64,000 bases of DNA, from the NCBI GenBank assembly GCA_036429605.1, contig CM071590.1, positions 4,712,001-4,776,000 on the forward strand, given 5' to 3'. Below, in pieces: positions 24,313-36,892 of this stretch. Source of the stretch: Cladobotryum mycophilum. Lineage: Eukaryota; Ascomycota; Sordariomycetes; Hypocreales; Hypocreaceae. The notes below the pieces were generated by a model. It saw only the letters and a list, made by a program, of their open reading frames with translations, was not told the DNA's origin and did no database searches. Position 1 is the stretch's first letter. Each line of letters begins with the position of its first letter. The position numbers were made by a program, and so were the translations under genes.

Positions 24313-26137
24313 GCTGCCGGATTGCTGCCAGTTCTGGGCGTGTATATCTGAATTAATAAAAAAAAACGGTAGAGGATAGCTCACAGCACCGCCACTCGAT
24401 GGAGGCCGCTGGCTATGTGATATATCTATGCCTCAACTAGCACAAGGGCTGCCGCCGTCGTCGCTGCCGTTATTGCAACAGCCACCAGCCAGGGTAAAAG
24501 GCCTCTCACAGCTCTGAGAGAACCAAAAGTGTCCGCTATCTGCCTCGCAGGGCTGCCCTGTGCTTGTAAGGATTCTGATCACCCCCTCAGTCAATGTGCG
24601 AATAGGTAGAGTCGAGGCTCGTTGGCCGTCGTTGGCAGCGGTTTTGGCTTTTTTTACATGAAGGAGAAGAAAAGGAAGTCAACGATAAGCACCTACGACT
24701 GAAAAGGGAAAGAAAAAAGCACTCGCTCGTTGCTGAGCGTGGCCAGACCCATGCAGCCACAGCTCTAACGTCAATGAGGGCGCTGAACCTGGCCCGGCCA
24801 CTCCAATCCAATGTATTATTAGGTAGGTCGATTGTTGGCGGGACCCATGACCCTGTGTTCTGGGTGTCCCACGCTAGATCCCGCACCACGCTGCAGGGAG
24901 GGTTTAGAGGGGCCTGAAGCGGACTCCAGAAACCGTTTGCGTTAAGCTTTTGTCTTGGCCGGCACCCCAGCTTGCCCAGCTCTGCGGTTTTTGGAGTTGC
25001 ATATGCCCCCCTTCTCTCTGAGAGGCCAATAGAACTCCCATGGCTACCGTTGTATAGGTGTATGTGTATCTGGTTATCGGTAGTTGGCGCAGAGTTGATG
25101 ATTGGCGCGGCGGCTAGCTCAAGCCCTCCACCAGTTCACACCAACTTAAAAATAAAGCTTCAATTCTATAGGTACACCTGTTTCCTTACATCTACAGAGA
25201 AATGCAGATGCATTCGTAGATATATCAATACCCCGCTTTACATTGCTACCTGTATCTAAACGAGTGTGTCTAGTTGCAGCTATAACACCAAGCTAACATC
25301 CTGACATCCATCCTACTCCAGTACGAAGAGACCATATACAACATGTGACTACAATGTAGAAGCATCCTAATCTTGCAAGACAGCATGTTCTCAAGTATAA
25401 TCAATAAGCAAATATCTAGATATCATCACCAAGAAGAAGGAGAAGACACAGGCTCTTGTTTGTGCGGAGATGATCGGTCCATTGAAAACAAGACAAGAAA
25501 ATAAGTAGCTTCATTCATCTATCAGTTACCAAATCATATCTAGCATCTCAGACATGCACCCTCCCCCTTTATGCCAACAGAGTACAACACGAGTGCTTGA
25601 TGTTGTAGCAGACTTAATATGTTCCTTTATCCGAAGTGCATGACCAAAAAAGGACCGTTTCGCAACATAGTCCACTAGTTCAATGCAGATTCTCTCATTC
25701 CATAAATCAACCGCGCTGTAAATATATCTAACATGCAGCTTCTGTTTACAAGATTCTCTTCAACATACCATCGAGCCAGTGCCAAGAAATACAACGCAAA
25801 AAAAGGGAGAAGGAAAGAAAAAAGTAAGGGAGAAAGAAAGAAACCGCCTGTGAGGCATCAGAGCGCTATTTGAATCAGGCAATGACAAGTTTTTGTTTTG
25901 ACAGGCATGGCACAACAATGTACAGCAGTTATGCAGTAATGCAGTGACGCATGTCGCGGTGTTGATGGTCAGCTGTCTCGTTGTAATGAAACTAAGCAAT
26001 GGAGTGGCAAGACACGGTAAGAACAGCAATATAATGTAAAACAAGAACCATACAAATCATGGTAGACAGAAGAACGCCTTCAAGGAAATAATTCTTTTAT
26101 CGTGGGAAAGCCGTGAAAGTGTTGGTCATCAAGAGGT
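24313..26137. other. Intergenic region, no supported gene
   Basis: 1.8 kb between the start of the proline-rich gene and the 3' end of the DUF8032-like gene. It holds the presumed promoter and leader (a possible 37-nt leader intron at 24384-24348) and then AT-rich DNA. Nothing recognisable was found on either strand. Confidence 0.5.
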
Positions 26138-29100
26138 TCAATCGTCGTTATTCTTGTCTCCGCGTTTCATTCGGTCACCCCACCGGCGTTTGCCAGCTCG
26201 TGTTTCGTAGTGAGGTGCGACAGTCTGGACGTCTGCCATGGTACCCTCAATTGCGGCACGCGTTTTATTACGGTAGCAGTCCACTTTGCCTGTTAGTTCC
26301 AATATAACAAGAACAAGACGAGCTAAGAAGGTACTCACAGGCCCGTTGAAGGAAGACAGTCCTCCCAGAAAATACTCGACTTTGGAGCCAGGCCATACGG
26401 TAGCCAAGATCGTTTAGCCTGACCTCCTTGGTGCGACCCGACTTTCTCATCCTTGGAATGGTGGTCTCACCCTCCTGGCCCTCGGCCATTGTAACCTTGA
26501 CTATCTCACCTCGAGGTCTTTCGGCACCGCGACGGCTAGCATCACGGCCTTCTGTATCCTGAGTCCCATCATCTGATAAATCGTCAGAAAAGAAGCGCGA
26601 ACCAGTGGCGCTAGGAGGAGGGCTCTGCATCTCGCGAGGAAAGTAGCTTCGAGGAAACACACTGGCTCCCTTGCGGAAGCTATCCGGGATTTCATTAGTA
26701 TCAACGCCATCGAGAGTGACTCGGACACGAAGACGCGATCCGCGCACATTATCCTCTACCAGTATAAACTTGCGTCGTTTCGCTTCGGGAATATCTGGGA
26801 AAAGCCCATGATTGTTGTCATCGTCATCAGTACGACTTTGACGGCGCGCTGGTACGGCACTGCTGGTCCGTGGTGCCATCTGAGACATAGATCCGCCCGT
26901 CGCGCTGACGGGGTAACCTTGGCCAGCATACCCCGTAAAGACATGCGCCTGTCTTACATCGTCGCCGCCGACTGGCGAAGTCTGAGTCGCGGGTGCTTGG
27001 TGATGGTGGTGGTGTTCTTCGTAGGAATTACCCTCGCCTCAACAAACGCGTTAGCTTACTCTCTATACTATTCGGTGAGCAAACACTGCAATGCGATGGG
27101 AAGGGGATTTTGTGGTGGTAAAATCAGCAACAGTAGCATCAAATAACAAGAGATCCCTTGGAATCTGCTTGTTCATAACGAGGTGTAGAGGGCAAAGGCA
27201 ATAATTCATTTTTGCCATAACAAAACGATCCCCATGCGCTACATGGCACTTCTGGACACTGCCAGTGAAAAGGGGTGGTAAACTTTTATAGCCAGGAGGC
27301 AGATTGAACTCAGCTAAGAGTCGCGCGAAAACCAGCAGCAAAACAAACAACTTGACAGCGGCGGCAGCCGTATGCGACTTAATGATAATGTACAAGATTG
27401 TGTCAATCAGAAGGTGACCTATTGGACTCCCTTCTCGCCATTGAGGCATGATGTGTAGATAGAGGGTGTAGGTGGTGCGATGGGCAATGTTGACCCGGTG
27501 CTATTTAACAAAGAGCATGATGAAACAGGAAACAAATGTTACAAATCCCAATCCCAAACATCATTGAAACCGCAAAGAAAAAACCAACAGAGAGAGAGAA
27601 AAGCAAAAAGACGCAGGTATATAAGTGCAAGGTACTTTTTGCAGGCAAAACAGGGTAAAAAAATGACTTGGTATCATCAAATCAACACAACAAGTTGACG
27701 GCATAAACCGTCTGGTGAAGTGCGGCATGCTGTCGCCGGGATTCAAAGCAAGTGGTGCAAATACAACAGATGCGAGGGATCAAAGTCACATCTGGTGAAA
27801 CATACCGACTTCATCTCCTCCACCTGGAGCTGTTCCATCGTGGTGGCCTCCAGCGTGGTGGTGGTGCATGGGTTGCCCCATACTACTCATCCCAGGTTTG
27901 CCCATGGTAGGTGCAGGACCAGCTCCCATGGGGGCCTGGGCCGGGGGTAATGATGCTGGACCGGCAGGACCAGGCATATGGGCGGCTCCCGGATGTGGGG
28001 AAGCTTGAACCTGCTTCCGGCTGTTCATCTTGGCCATTCGGCGCACTCGTCGACTCCGCAAACGGGGATCTTGATTGCTGTTCCTCCAGCTGTCAACTGC
28101 TCTCTGAATCAGGCCGCGTTTGCCTCGCAGTGGTACATTGAGTTGGGCCAGTGCCCACCCAACTCGATTGCAGTCCGTTTCGTACATGAGACGATTTCCT
28201 CTATATTGTTCCTTGGGACAACAGGCCCTAGGATATACGCAATTCTCCTGTTTGAATTCTGGTGATAACTCGTCAATGCTCACCGACTCGACGTCACAGC
28301 GGATTGTGTACTCCATCTTTACTCGATCTCGAGAATACTCGAATGCGATCCATTGAACACCATTACCATCTTGCCTAACAACAAGAGGCGTAGTCGCAGG
28401 TATGGGTCCCGGTGCCGCGTTGGGGTTAACGGCTGGCGTAGGGTTTGCAGGACTTTGAAGCTGCGGCGCGCTCTGCTGGTGGTGCGCCTGGGGCATTGGA
28501 GACGTCTGAGGCTGTTGCTTTTGAATTTGTAAAGGTACCTGCGGTTCGATCTTAGGTCGCGGGCTGCCCGTCATTCCTGCTTGTGCGTGCTGCGCATGTT
28601 GTGCGGCATGCTGCGTTATCTGATTCTGCGGTGCTGTATGCGACATCATCATATTGGGCTGGGAGGTCATGGACTGCTGTGGGTGGTGGGCATGCTGTGC
28701 ATAGGGTGAAGCACCTGCCTGCGGAGGCATTGATGGGTAATGGGGCTGTGGTTGGTAGTACATTGGCTGCTGCAAGTGTTGAGATGGAGGCTGGCCATAA
28801 ATGCTTCTATGCTGGTCATGTTGCGAAGGCGATGCTACGGAGGCCGGCGAGTTCGATTGAGGCGTATGATATGACATTGGGGGATAAGGAGGTCTAGGTA
28901 TCTGGGCGGCGGCCATCATGTCGGAGGTATCTACAGAGAAGCACATTAGTCTCAAGACAAACTGGTGGGATAAATCGGTGCACAAGAGTATGAGAACTTA
29001 CCGGCGGATGTGTATCCGCTCGTGGCACCTGGTGTACTATACGGACTTGGGTGGTTGTAGTAATTCAAGTTATCTTGTGTGCTGGTAGTCTGGTTACCCG

Positions 29101-29347
29101 CCTGGTAAGCCTGTGGAAGTGAGTGACTCGACGAGTATGCGCCTTGGTGATGCTGAGGTGCTTGCTGCTGCGGGTGAGCTTGCGGGTGGTGCTGTTGGTG
29201 CTGCTGTTGCTGTTGTTGTTGCTGCTGGTGTTGATGCTGTTGATGTTGTTGTTGTTGCTGCTGATGGACGATGCTTGGTGGTCGCGAATGCTGAAGCTGC
29301 TGAGAAGGTGGATGACCTTGTTGCTGGTGATGAGGATGATGCTGCAT
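26138..29347 (-). CDS. Q/H-rich protein with two DUF8032-like blocks, putative nuclear regulator
   Basis: Proposed model: exons 29347-29002, 28930-27806, 27037-26339 and 26289-26138, giving 773 aa. Introns are 71 nt (GTAAGT...GTAG), 768 nt (GTATGT...GCTAAC...TTGAG) and 49 nt (GTGAGT...CTAACAG). All junctions keep phase. The N-terminus is a His/Gln tract (29160-29340). Block 1 (about residues 300-415) starts VQWIAFEYSRDRVKMEY and ends in basic RLRSRRVRRMAK. Block 2 (about 580-770) contains RLRVRVTLDGVDTNEIPDSF, SVFPRSYFPREM and RVFSGRTVFLQRA, and ends YETRAGKRRWGDRMKRG. Both blocks resemble the fungal DUF8032 type as I remember it. Basic patches and Q-rich tails suggest a nuclear transcriptional role; the function is not established here. 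The alternative is two adjacent genes split at the 768-nt gap. The phase match and lack of a start codon or stop-free leader for a second gene favour one gene. Confidence 0.78.
29160..29345 (-). repeat. CAG/CAA/CAC tract encoding poly-Gln/His
   Basis: Imperfect trinucleotide repeat in the first exon of the DUF8032-like gene, coding for about 40 Gln and His with few interruptions. Such tracts vary in length between strains. Confidence 0.85.
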
Positions 29348-32300
29348 AGGGAGAAGACGCATCAGTAACACATCAACATGATAGAGAGATCATTAAGCTG
29401 GCAAAAGAAACACGATGTGATAGGACGCGGTTGATGTTATATCGTGCTCCTTGATAGACTTCAAGAAATTGTGGTGTGTGGTGGGCTATCCCCTTGTAGG
29501 GACCGGGATGGCACGGGTGAGGCGTGCTGAACCTAGCAGTTTGATGCTGATAAAGCACCTTTACTCTCGCGTACTACACAAGAGACATTGGGGTAAAGAG
29601 AGACGGAACGTGGGGATGTAGTACCACTTAGCTCCAGGTAGTGATTGAAACCAGCGAGGGATGAGCGGGAGGCCGGGGAGGGTTTGCGAAAGAAAAACAA
29701 CAGGGCGTTTTGTTGCGCCGTCGCGGAGGCCCTGCGACAGGCACCAAGACCAGGGGAAGATGACAAGAGTAATGATGGTGATGAGGGGGTGGCGGTTGAA
29801 GCAGAACAGGGGAAATAGTTGAGCCAAGACTAGGGGATGCGAGGTAGGATTGGAGGTGGATATGTAATGTACTGGCTGATGGTGCTTACCGCCGTACTGT
29901 ACAAGTAATATGAGAGATTGGGAGACTGAACTGTGAGCAGCCAGTAATGTCCGAATGGCTTTTACCAGGGTTCGGCGACCAGACGAGGTGATAGGAAATC
30001 AGAATGTGAGTGAGAATTGCCCTGTGTTCTTGGCCCCTGCGGAATAATTGGGGCAAAAAGAGAACCAGGAACGCGCAGAATCAGAGATGAAAAAGTTTCA
30101 AGGTAACCCAAGTCCCATATACTTTTTTGACCCTGTTGGGGCCACTGGGCCTTATCCACAGGGGAGGGGTGTCGCTTCGGGTGGAAGCTTGGGAGCGACG
30201 GGGAGCAGGGATGAGATGTGACCGGGGAGAACCAGTGCATGGGAGAAACGTGACAGGGGGCGCTGAGCTTTTGATTAAACGGCCAATGGAAGGGTGGTAA
30301 GAAGAGCCAGGGGCGCCCTGGCCATGGCCAGCTGCCCAATGAGGCATGCGAGAACCGGGGCTAGCCAGCGAGCCAGGATTGGACTGGGATTGCCATCACC
30401 TCCGCCGCCTCGTTAGGCCACAAGCGGTGTGTGTGGGTAGAAATGAAGGCAAGCAGCCAAAATGCCCCAGGTAGAGGGTACAAGGCTTATGGGGTGACCC
30501 ACAACCAGGACGGACGCTTTTGTGTTGCAGAGACAAAGGCCGACCGTCAGGAAAGCTTTGTCGACCCCTTGAAGCAGATTGCACGGGATCGGTGAGCTGA
30601 ATACAGCTTGCGAAACCCGTAAGAATATCTGGCAATGAGCGTTATCAAGGGTCTCGGCTACCTACCGGCGCGGGTACGGACGCCGGAGATCTGACTAGCG
30701 GTTGCGTGCCAACTTGTTGTTCTGGTCCTTTCGTTCGCAATGAGCCGGCCCATCTCCCCGCTGAGGACTTCTGGCTACATCCACTCGCCTGGTCCAAAGC
30801 CGACGCTTTCATTAAGCAGTGGTGTCTGGCGCCACGCCACACACTCAAAAGCTGAATCAGCCTAGAAGATTTTGGCTGTCGTTCAGTGCTATGATTGGAG
30901 AAGATATCCTCATGACCCCACTGAGAACTCAGCAAGTGGTCGGCTCTGGGACACTGGCGCATTTGGTTTGATGTTCGCCAATCTCCACCGGCATCTAATC
31001 GTTGTCCGTCGCTACAACGTAGCCTTGCTGGCTTTGTTCCTTTCCTCTCCATAGAAAGAGATGGCGAGGAAAACAGCCGCGTGGCCAACGAACTCCTGTC
31101 AATGTCGGCCCACCGTGACGGTCGCCCACATAGACCCTTTGAGAAAGGCCGCCTGTGTTATGCACGCACCTTGGCGCAGCGTCTCTTGAAGAATAATCCC
31201 ACCGCTCTGGAACCGCTTCAACGCATAATTCAGGTGGTTGTCATTGATCCCCAGCCACTTGACTGTATCTGCCGGCTCTGAGATATGATAGAGCCCGGTT
31301 GCAAAGGCTGCAGTCTTCCGACTCAGCCTGGTCGTCTCTTCAAGGACCAACCAGTGCAGCGTGCTGTAGGGAGACCCACTCTCACTTGTCGTAGGTGGCG
31401 CACCCCGGTCTTATGTGAAACAGGAGCTGCCCTGGGTAATCCACGCGCGAGTCCTGACGCGGTCAAGCTTGCGACAGGGTCGCGGGATGAAGCTGGAGCA
31501 TGTGCGAACCAGCCAGTCTGACCAAAGCAAACGTCGACTTTCAACAAGCCATGGCAATGGAGCCCAACCCGAGACTTGCATTTCGAAGCCAAAATCACTA
31601 GCACCACTTGGCGCAAGGGTGGTTTCGAAAGAGAGAAAAATTGACAGTAGAAAAAGTATTATTTGTTTTTTGTGCACAAAGAAAACGTATGCTTACCAAA
31701 TCAGGCTCCTCTTTGAAGTGGGTGCGGACTTGTCCGTGTGTCGCCATTGTGACAGTCATGGGAATTGATGAGGCGTTGCCAACAAATCCTATATCTCATT
31801 AGCATTTGCTGTGTTTGGAAAAGGGCGCTCTCAATAGCATGGCACTAGGTATATATCAATCATATTGACCACCGTTATGGCTATGACTGATGCCGAACTC
31901 TAATGATTAAAAAGCACGCGGTATTACATACCCTCTCGATTTATTAAATTGGTGGTTTGAATTTGCAATTGACTTAAATGCGAATAATTCGTTGAGGTCG
32001 CTGAACCGGAAGTATCTCTGTCAACATCTGGTGTTAGTTTGTTGAACCTTGACAACATGAGGGTGAGAGATTGATGTATTCTCACACCCCTGCAAGCGAC
32101 AGCCTCTGCATAAAGCGAGGGCTTGATGCAGGTATAGTAAATCGCGCGAAAAGTCCACTTACCAAGACACCCAACTTCAATCTCTGTTCCCAGCCAACAT
32201 GAGTCGGAAAAGCCAGACTGCCCTCTGCGGAGCCTTGTTGGGGCGGCTATGCACGCAACGCTTGTGGTAACAGAAGTCGAAAATCAACCACACTGCAGGA

Positions 32301-33423
32301 CTATATTGTCAGAAAAGCCGTTCGATATTTCATACATGCGGGTTGCACTAACCGGTTTGCAGGTCACTTGCAGATATCTCCAAACTTGACTTCAATTTCT
32401 GGGTAACAAGTTAGTTCATGCAGGCTCAGGGATATTCCAGCATTTATTGGGGGAAGCACCACAAACACGCACGCTTGCAATCAACAGTGATCTCAGCGGC
32501 AACTCCAATTTGGTGGGCTTATCAGGAGGTATTATTGGATGTCTGATGAAGAGTCAGATCGTCCAATGAGGAATTTCATCGAATAAGTAAGCCGAGAAAT
32601 GGGGGTAAGGGGATTCGGGATCAAGCTGAGTGTACGAAGTACATGTGAAGCTCGATGTAATGTGATTCAATCGGATGGACTGGTAGGGGATAGTGCAGTC
32701 AAAGGTTACATAGGGAGGTAGAGGTGCAGGCCCCTTTCGCCTCGACAGCGTGATTCCGAGTAACCGGCACACCGGCTTTGACTTGGAAGCAAGGGTACTG
32801 CTTCATAGACAGGGGATTTGTTTGGGTACCCAGAGGGCTGGGCAACACGCCACGAGACCCAACAGCGCCAGAGACAAAACGCCGGGATTTAGAATCCGGA
32901 ATGGAAGCATTGGACTTCATTGGGAACCGGTAGGGTCTCCTCCAATTCAGGAAGTATGATGATTGTTTCAAGAAAATTCTCTCTTACCTCTTCTGTGATC
33001 TCCAGGAATATCAACTCATGCAATGCGATAAATAGTTTGTCTGTAAATCAAGTTCGATGGCGTTTTTTTCCTTTGGCGGCCGGGTGGCGGAGGGTGGAAC
33101 CGTTAAAAACTACCCGTGGATTGTAGGTACCTGTCAGCGGGTTAGCGGTTGAGGTAAGCACTAAATCCTGGCTGGGGCGCGGGAAGATGCCTGCAACCAG
33201 AGAGCCCATCATACCCTGCCTTAGCTTTCGGTCACCAGGCGTTGCCTTGCAGCGATATGCCCTGACAGTTTCGTTATACAATTGCGATCCCTCTTGATGC
33301 GCAGATCGCGATAACGAAAAACAAGCAAAGGTTTGCGCGTAAACAATCGCAGAATGTTGTATCACGCAGGAGAGTATATAAAACAAAAGTGTGAATTCGA
33401 GCGTTGTAGTTTCCAGGCGGAAG

Positions 33424-33443
33424 GCGGCGGCGGCGGCGGCGGC
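33424..33443. repeat. GGC trinucleotide repeat
   Basis: About six tandem GGC units in intergenic DNA. Confidence 0.8.
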
Positions 33444-36400
33444 TCAGATCGATGTCCTTCTTGGTAGGCTGGACAAGACGTGTGTAGGATTGTTTGCGCA
33501 ACGTCGTTGCTGAGATGGATGGAGATATCGTGGTCGCGATGGAATCTGACAATGAACTTGATTCGACGTATTAGATGCGCCGGAACGTCTGTTCAATTGA
33601 GTCGTCGATGGACTTGAAGGAAATCGTATGGGAACGCTTGAAAGGCTGGCGCAACCTCGTGTCAAGGTCGTGCTTGGGGATTCGGGTCGCGCAAATGGTT
33701 CGCAAGTTGCAAGGAGCTTTGGGAGGATAGTCTGCTCTAAATGAGGGCCGTTGGAGTATGCGCCGTGGTGATGATTATGAATGAAAGTCTATATGTTCCA
33801 GTGGCACCTGTCGCACAGTTGTCACAAAACTCAGGGCCGCAGGAAGTTAAGAATTTAGGACGTCTGCAACGATGTGTCTTGTGAAGACAAAGTGGGAGGG
33901 AAGACAAAAGGAGACGCACCCAAGACGCGGTGCAGGGATGGGACATGCAGTAATTGAATGCTAGAGGTAATATGTACATACTAAGGTTCCTTCGTTTCCT
34001 TTCCTGTCATGGGTGCTCGTACTAGGTACCTCTCTTTTTTCCTCCCACCTCATGCCGCCCCAGTTCAAATCTTGCCAATCCGCTTTGGCAAAACGGGCCG
34101 GATCAGCCGCCCAAAAGCGGAACACGGTTGTATCGAAGGCGCATTACAGATTTTTGGGTGCACACGACAGATAGATCATGCATGTAATTTCTACCCAGGC
34201 AGACAATTATTTGCCTCCCGAATGGGTACTATATTGGATGTCTTCATGATTTCTTCTTGGTTTATCGGTACCAACCACTTGTCTGTCGACGCGGCCATTC
34301 AATTTACTAAGCTATCAGTAACTCTTACGTGCCACTTTTATCGAATTGTTTTCCAATGCAACCAAGTGCCTACCAGCTTATGGACCGAGTACCTGTCTAC
34401 TACCTGGTACATAGCAGCGTCTTGTACCTAGTACTCGGTATCAAGACCATCTTATTATTAGCAGCAACTTTTCAGCCCGAGACATTGCACACATTGCGTC
34501 TGTGGCGCTGACTGCTTGACTCGAGCACCGTATGCGTTTAATGTTGGATGTACTCCGTACTCCGCACAATACATAAAGTAACATTTGATAGGATCAGACG
34601 GAATCATTGGTGGCCCCGAGACTCGTACAGGTGCGGAGAGAGGCCGTACGAACAAAATCTAAAATATTGCGCGTGGAGACTAGGGGGTGTATAGATGGGG
34701 TCTTAATTTCCTCCTTCTGGCACTAGGCTACGAAGAGGGGAGGACAGAGAGAGAGAGAAAGAGAGAATAAAAAATAACTTCTCATTTGAGCCGCATCTCT
34801 TTGTGGATTATCGAATCGCTTACCGTTGCAGTTCAGAAACATGTACAAGTATGTATTATATCAACTCTTACTAGCATTGCCGCGTGCTAAAGAGACAAGC
34901 TTCCAGGTTGCCATCAGGTCTCGGAGATCGTTTTGGCCTGGTGCCTACTCTTTGCTAGAAAATCACTTTGGTGATATCCATCCATCCGTTGCTTTTCTCT
35001 CGGCTGCGCCAGCAGGGGGGACCAAAGCGACGGTCTCACTAGACCCCGGACCTGCACAGCTCTAGCACGCCGGATGCACGTGGTTGCCCACTAAAGGGAG
35101 ACCTTCTATCGAAGTTCGCTGGGGACTATTGACTGGCATGTGCTGTTGTTTGGCATGCTTCCCCGTGTAAATTCCATGTTGAAGGAATTAGATAGCTCAT
35201 GATGGCATTTGCTCTTTTCAAGCCCTTGTTTTTCTCTCTCTTTCTCCCTCTTTCTCCCTTTAGTAGACTATGCCTTACTTTGAAAGACTTGCGAAGGGAC
35301 TGGTGGAGTGACATTATGACATTATGGGGTACTACAGAGTGATACCATATTGGGTATTCCGCGCCTCCCGATTAGGACAGCCTCCAGATAAGGTAATAGA
35401 AGTAGGCAACAAGTGAGCGGCATTAATAATAGAAAAACAATAATCGGAAGGCTGGTTGCATGCCGAAGCTGTACGTTGGTAAGCAATATGATGTATTTTT
35501 CTATTGTCATTCGCATGGACTTTGAACACGGACCTGTGTAAGTCCTTTGTCGCCAATGGCAGTCTGGTACCCAGGCTCGATCTGTTCTCCGCATCTTGAA
35601 GCCTCCATTGGGGGCACCCACGAACGCCAGAAGCATTTGTCCATTTTGATAAGGCTTGCAGATAGGGCTGCATGTGGTTGGTTGCTAGTGACTCCCGCCC
35701 GATTCGCAGCGCGACGTTGACGTTTGGTAGGCCATGTTTGACATCAAACATCAAATGCATGGTGCCCTGATCCCGGAACTTTGGCTTGAGGGCGACCACA
35801 AGCATCCCCGCGGTGCGGGAATGTTTAAAGTTGCAACGGTCAAGCCAGAGACTGGCGGCCATGCAGCGGAACGGCAGACAAGGATGGCGAGACCAGTGAC
35901 TTGGGCAGGCATTTTGCAGCCAGTGGAGAGGGCAAATCCTTGCACCGTCCAACGCGTCGACCAGGGCGGACTGGTCCGCCTGTAAATGTGACGCGGTACG
36001 TGCCTTGAATATTGTTGCCATGAAAGAGTGCTGACACAAGCGTTAAGGGACGCTTTGTCTCAAATGCTTTTATTGGATGTCCCATGGGTACCTAGTAGTA
36101 GGTTAGATGCCTTTCTGAGAAATTCAAAATTTAGTCGATTTTCCTTCTACAGATATGTTCACGACATGCTTCTCTGCTTATGTAATCGCGATTCATTTGA
36201 ATTCGAGGTTGCTTTAATAGTTAATTGTCGTTTTCTGTTGCCGGTCAAGCTCTTGCGATGCGATCGATTGCTTCGATTCCAATTACAGAGCTACAAGTAT
36301 AATTGTTTAGACAACGTTTGATGTGACTGGCCTGTATGGGTTGTTTTAGAACCTTTCTCCGAATCTAAATAGGAAACCCGACTACGACAACCTTCAATTT

Positions 36401-36868
36401 AATTACATCTACTCCGTATAGAGTACTACTGTGTAACATTAATAAGTGCCGAGGGCTGTAGTGAATTTCTCGCTTGCTGTAGAAATCAGGTATAAGCTAA
36501 CCATAAATATTTCCAGCAGTGACGATGCAGGTCTGGAACTTGGGCCAGACATCAGCCGGTATTTCAGTAAGCGACGGAAATGGCGGGTATTGTTCTTATC
36601 AAGATGCATAAAACCTATTCGTGGTTTTTAGCGATGGCATATAGGGTAACCTATATACGGCAGGTACAAGGGTGCGCTTGGCAGCGAAGAAATCAACGCC
36701 AGAGGCAGGCATAGGTTGTATCCATAGAATCTCGTATTGGCTTTGCAAATGACGCATCCTTATTGCACAATATCCACTTGACTGTAAAGATGCAAATCTG
36801 GGCATAAAGTATGCCCAGATTTAACAACGAGATCATGCCAAGCCGGTGTTTCTCTCCCAACGGAAGCC

Positions 36869-36892
36869 TTTTTTTTTTTTTTTTTTTTTTTT
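36869..36892. repeat. Poly-T run of about 24
   Basis: An uninterrupted run of T followed by CT-rich DNA. No element boundary or target-site duplication was recognised beside it, so it is listed as a simple homopolymer. Confidence 0.9.

Noticed and set aside
26138..28985. Two tandem paralogous genes with similar domains
   Set aside because: A phase-compatible donor and acceptor join the two parts and no start codon follows the gap in frame before 26888, so one gene with two blocks is preferred.
29160..29340. CRISPR-like or tandem non-coding repeat
   Set aside because: It is an imperfect trinucleotide tract in a coding exon, reading as Gln/His in frame.
31099..31350. 83-codon minus-strand frame that looks protein-like
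   Set aside because: Neighbouring frames do not extend it through splice sites, and an antisense frame of similar size exists.
36869..36892. Poly-T run as the tail of a retroelement
   Set aside because: No element body, internal promoter boxes or target-site duplication was recognised beside it.
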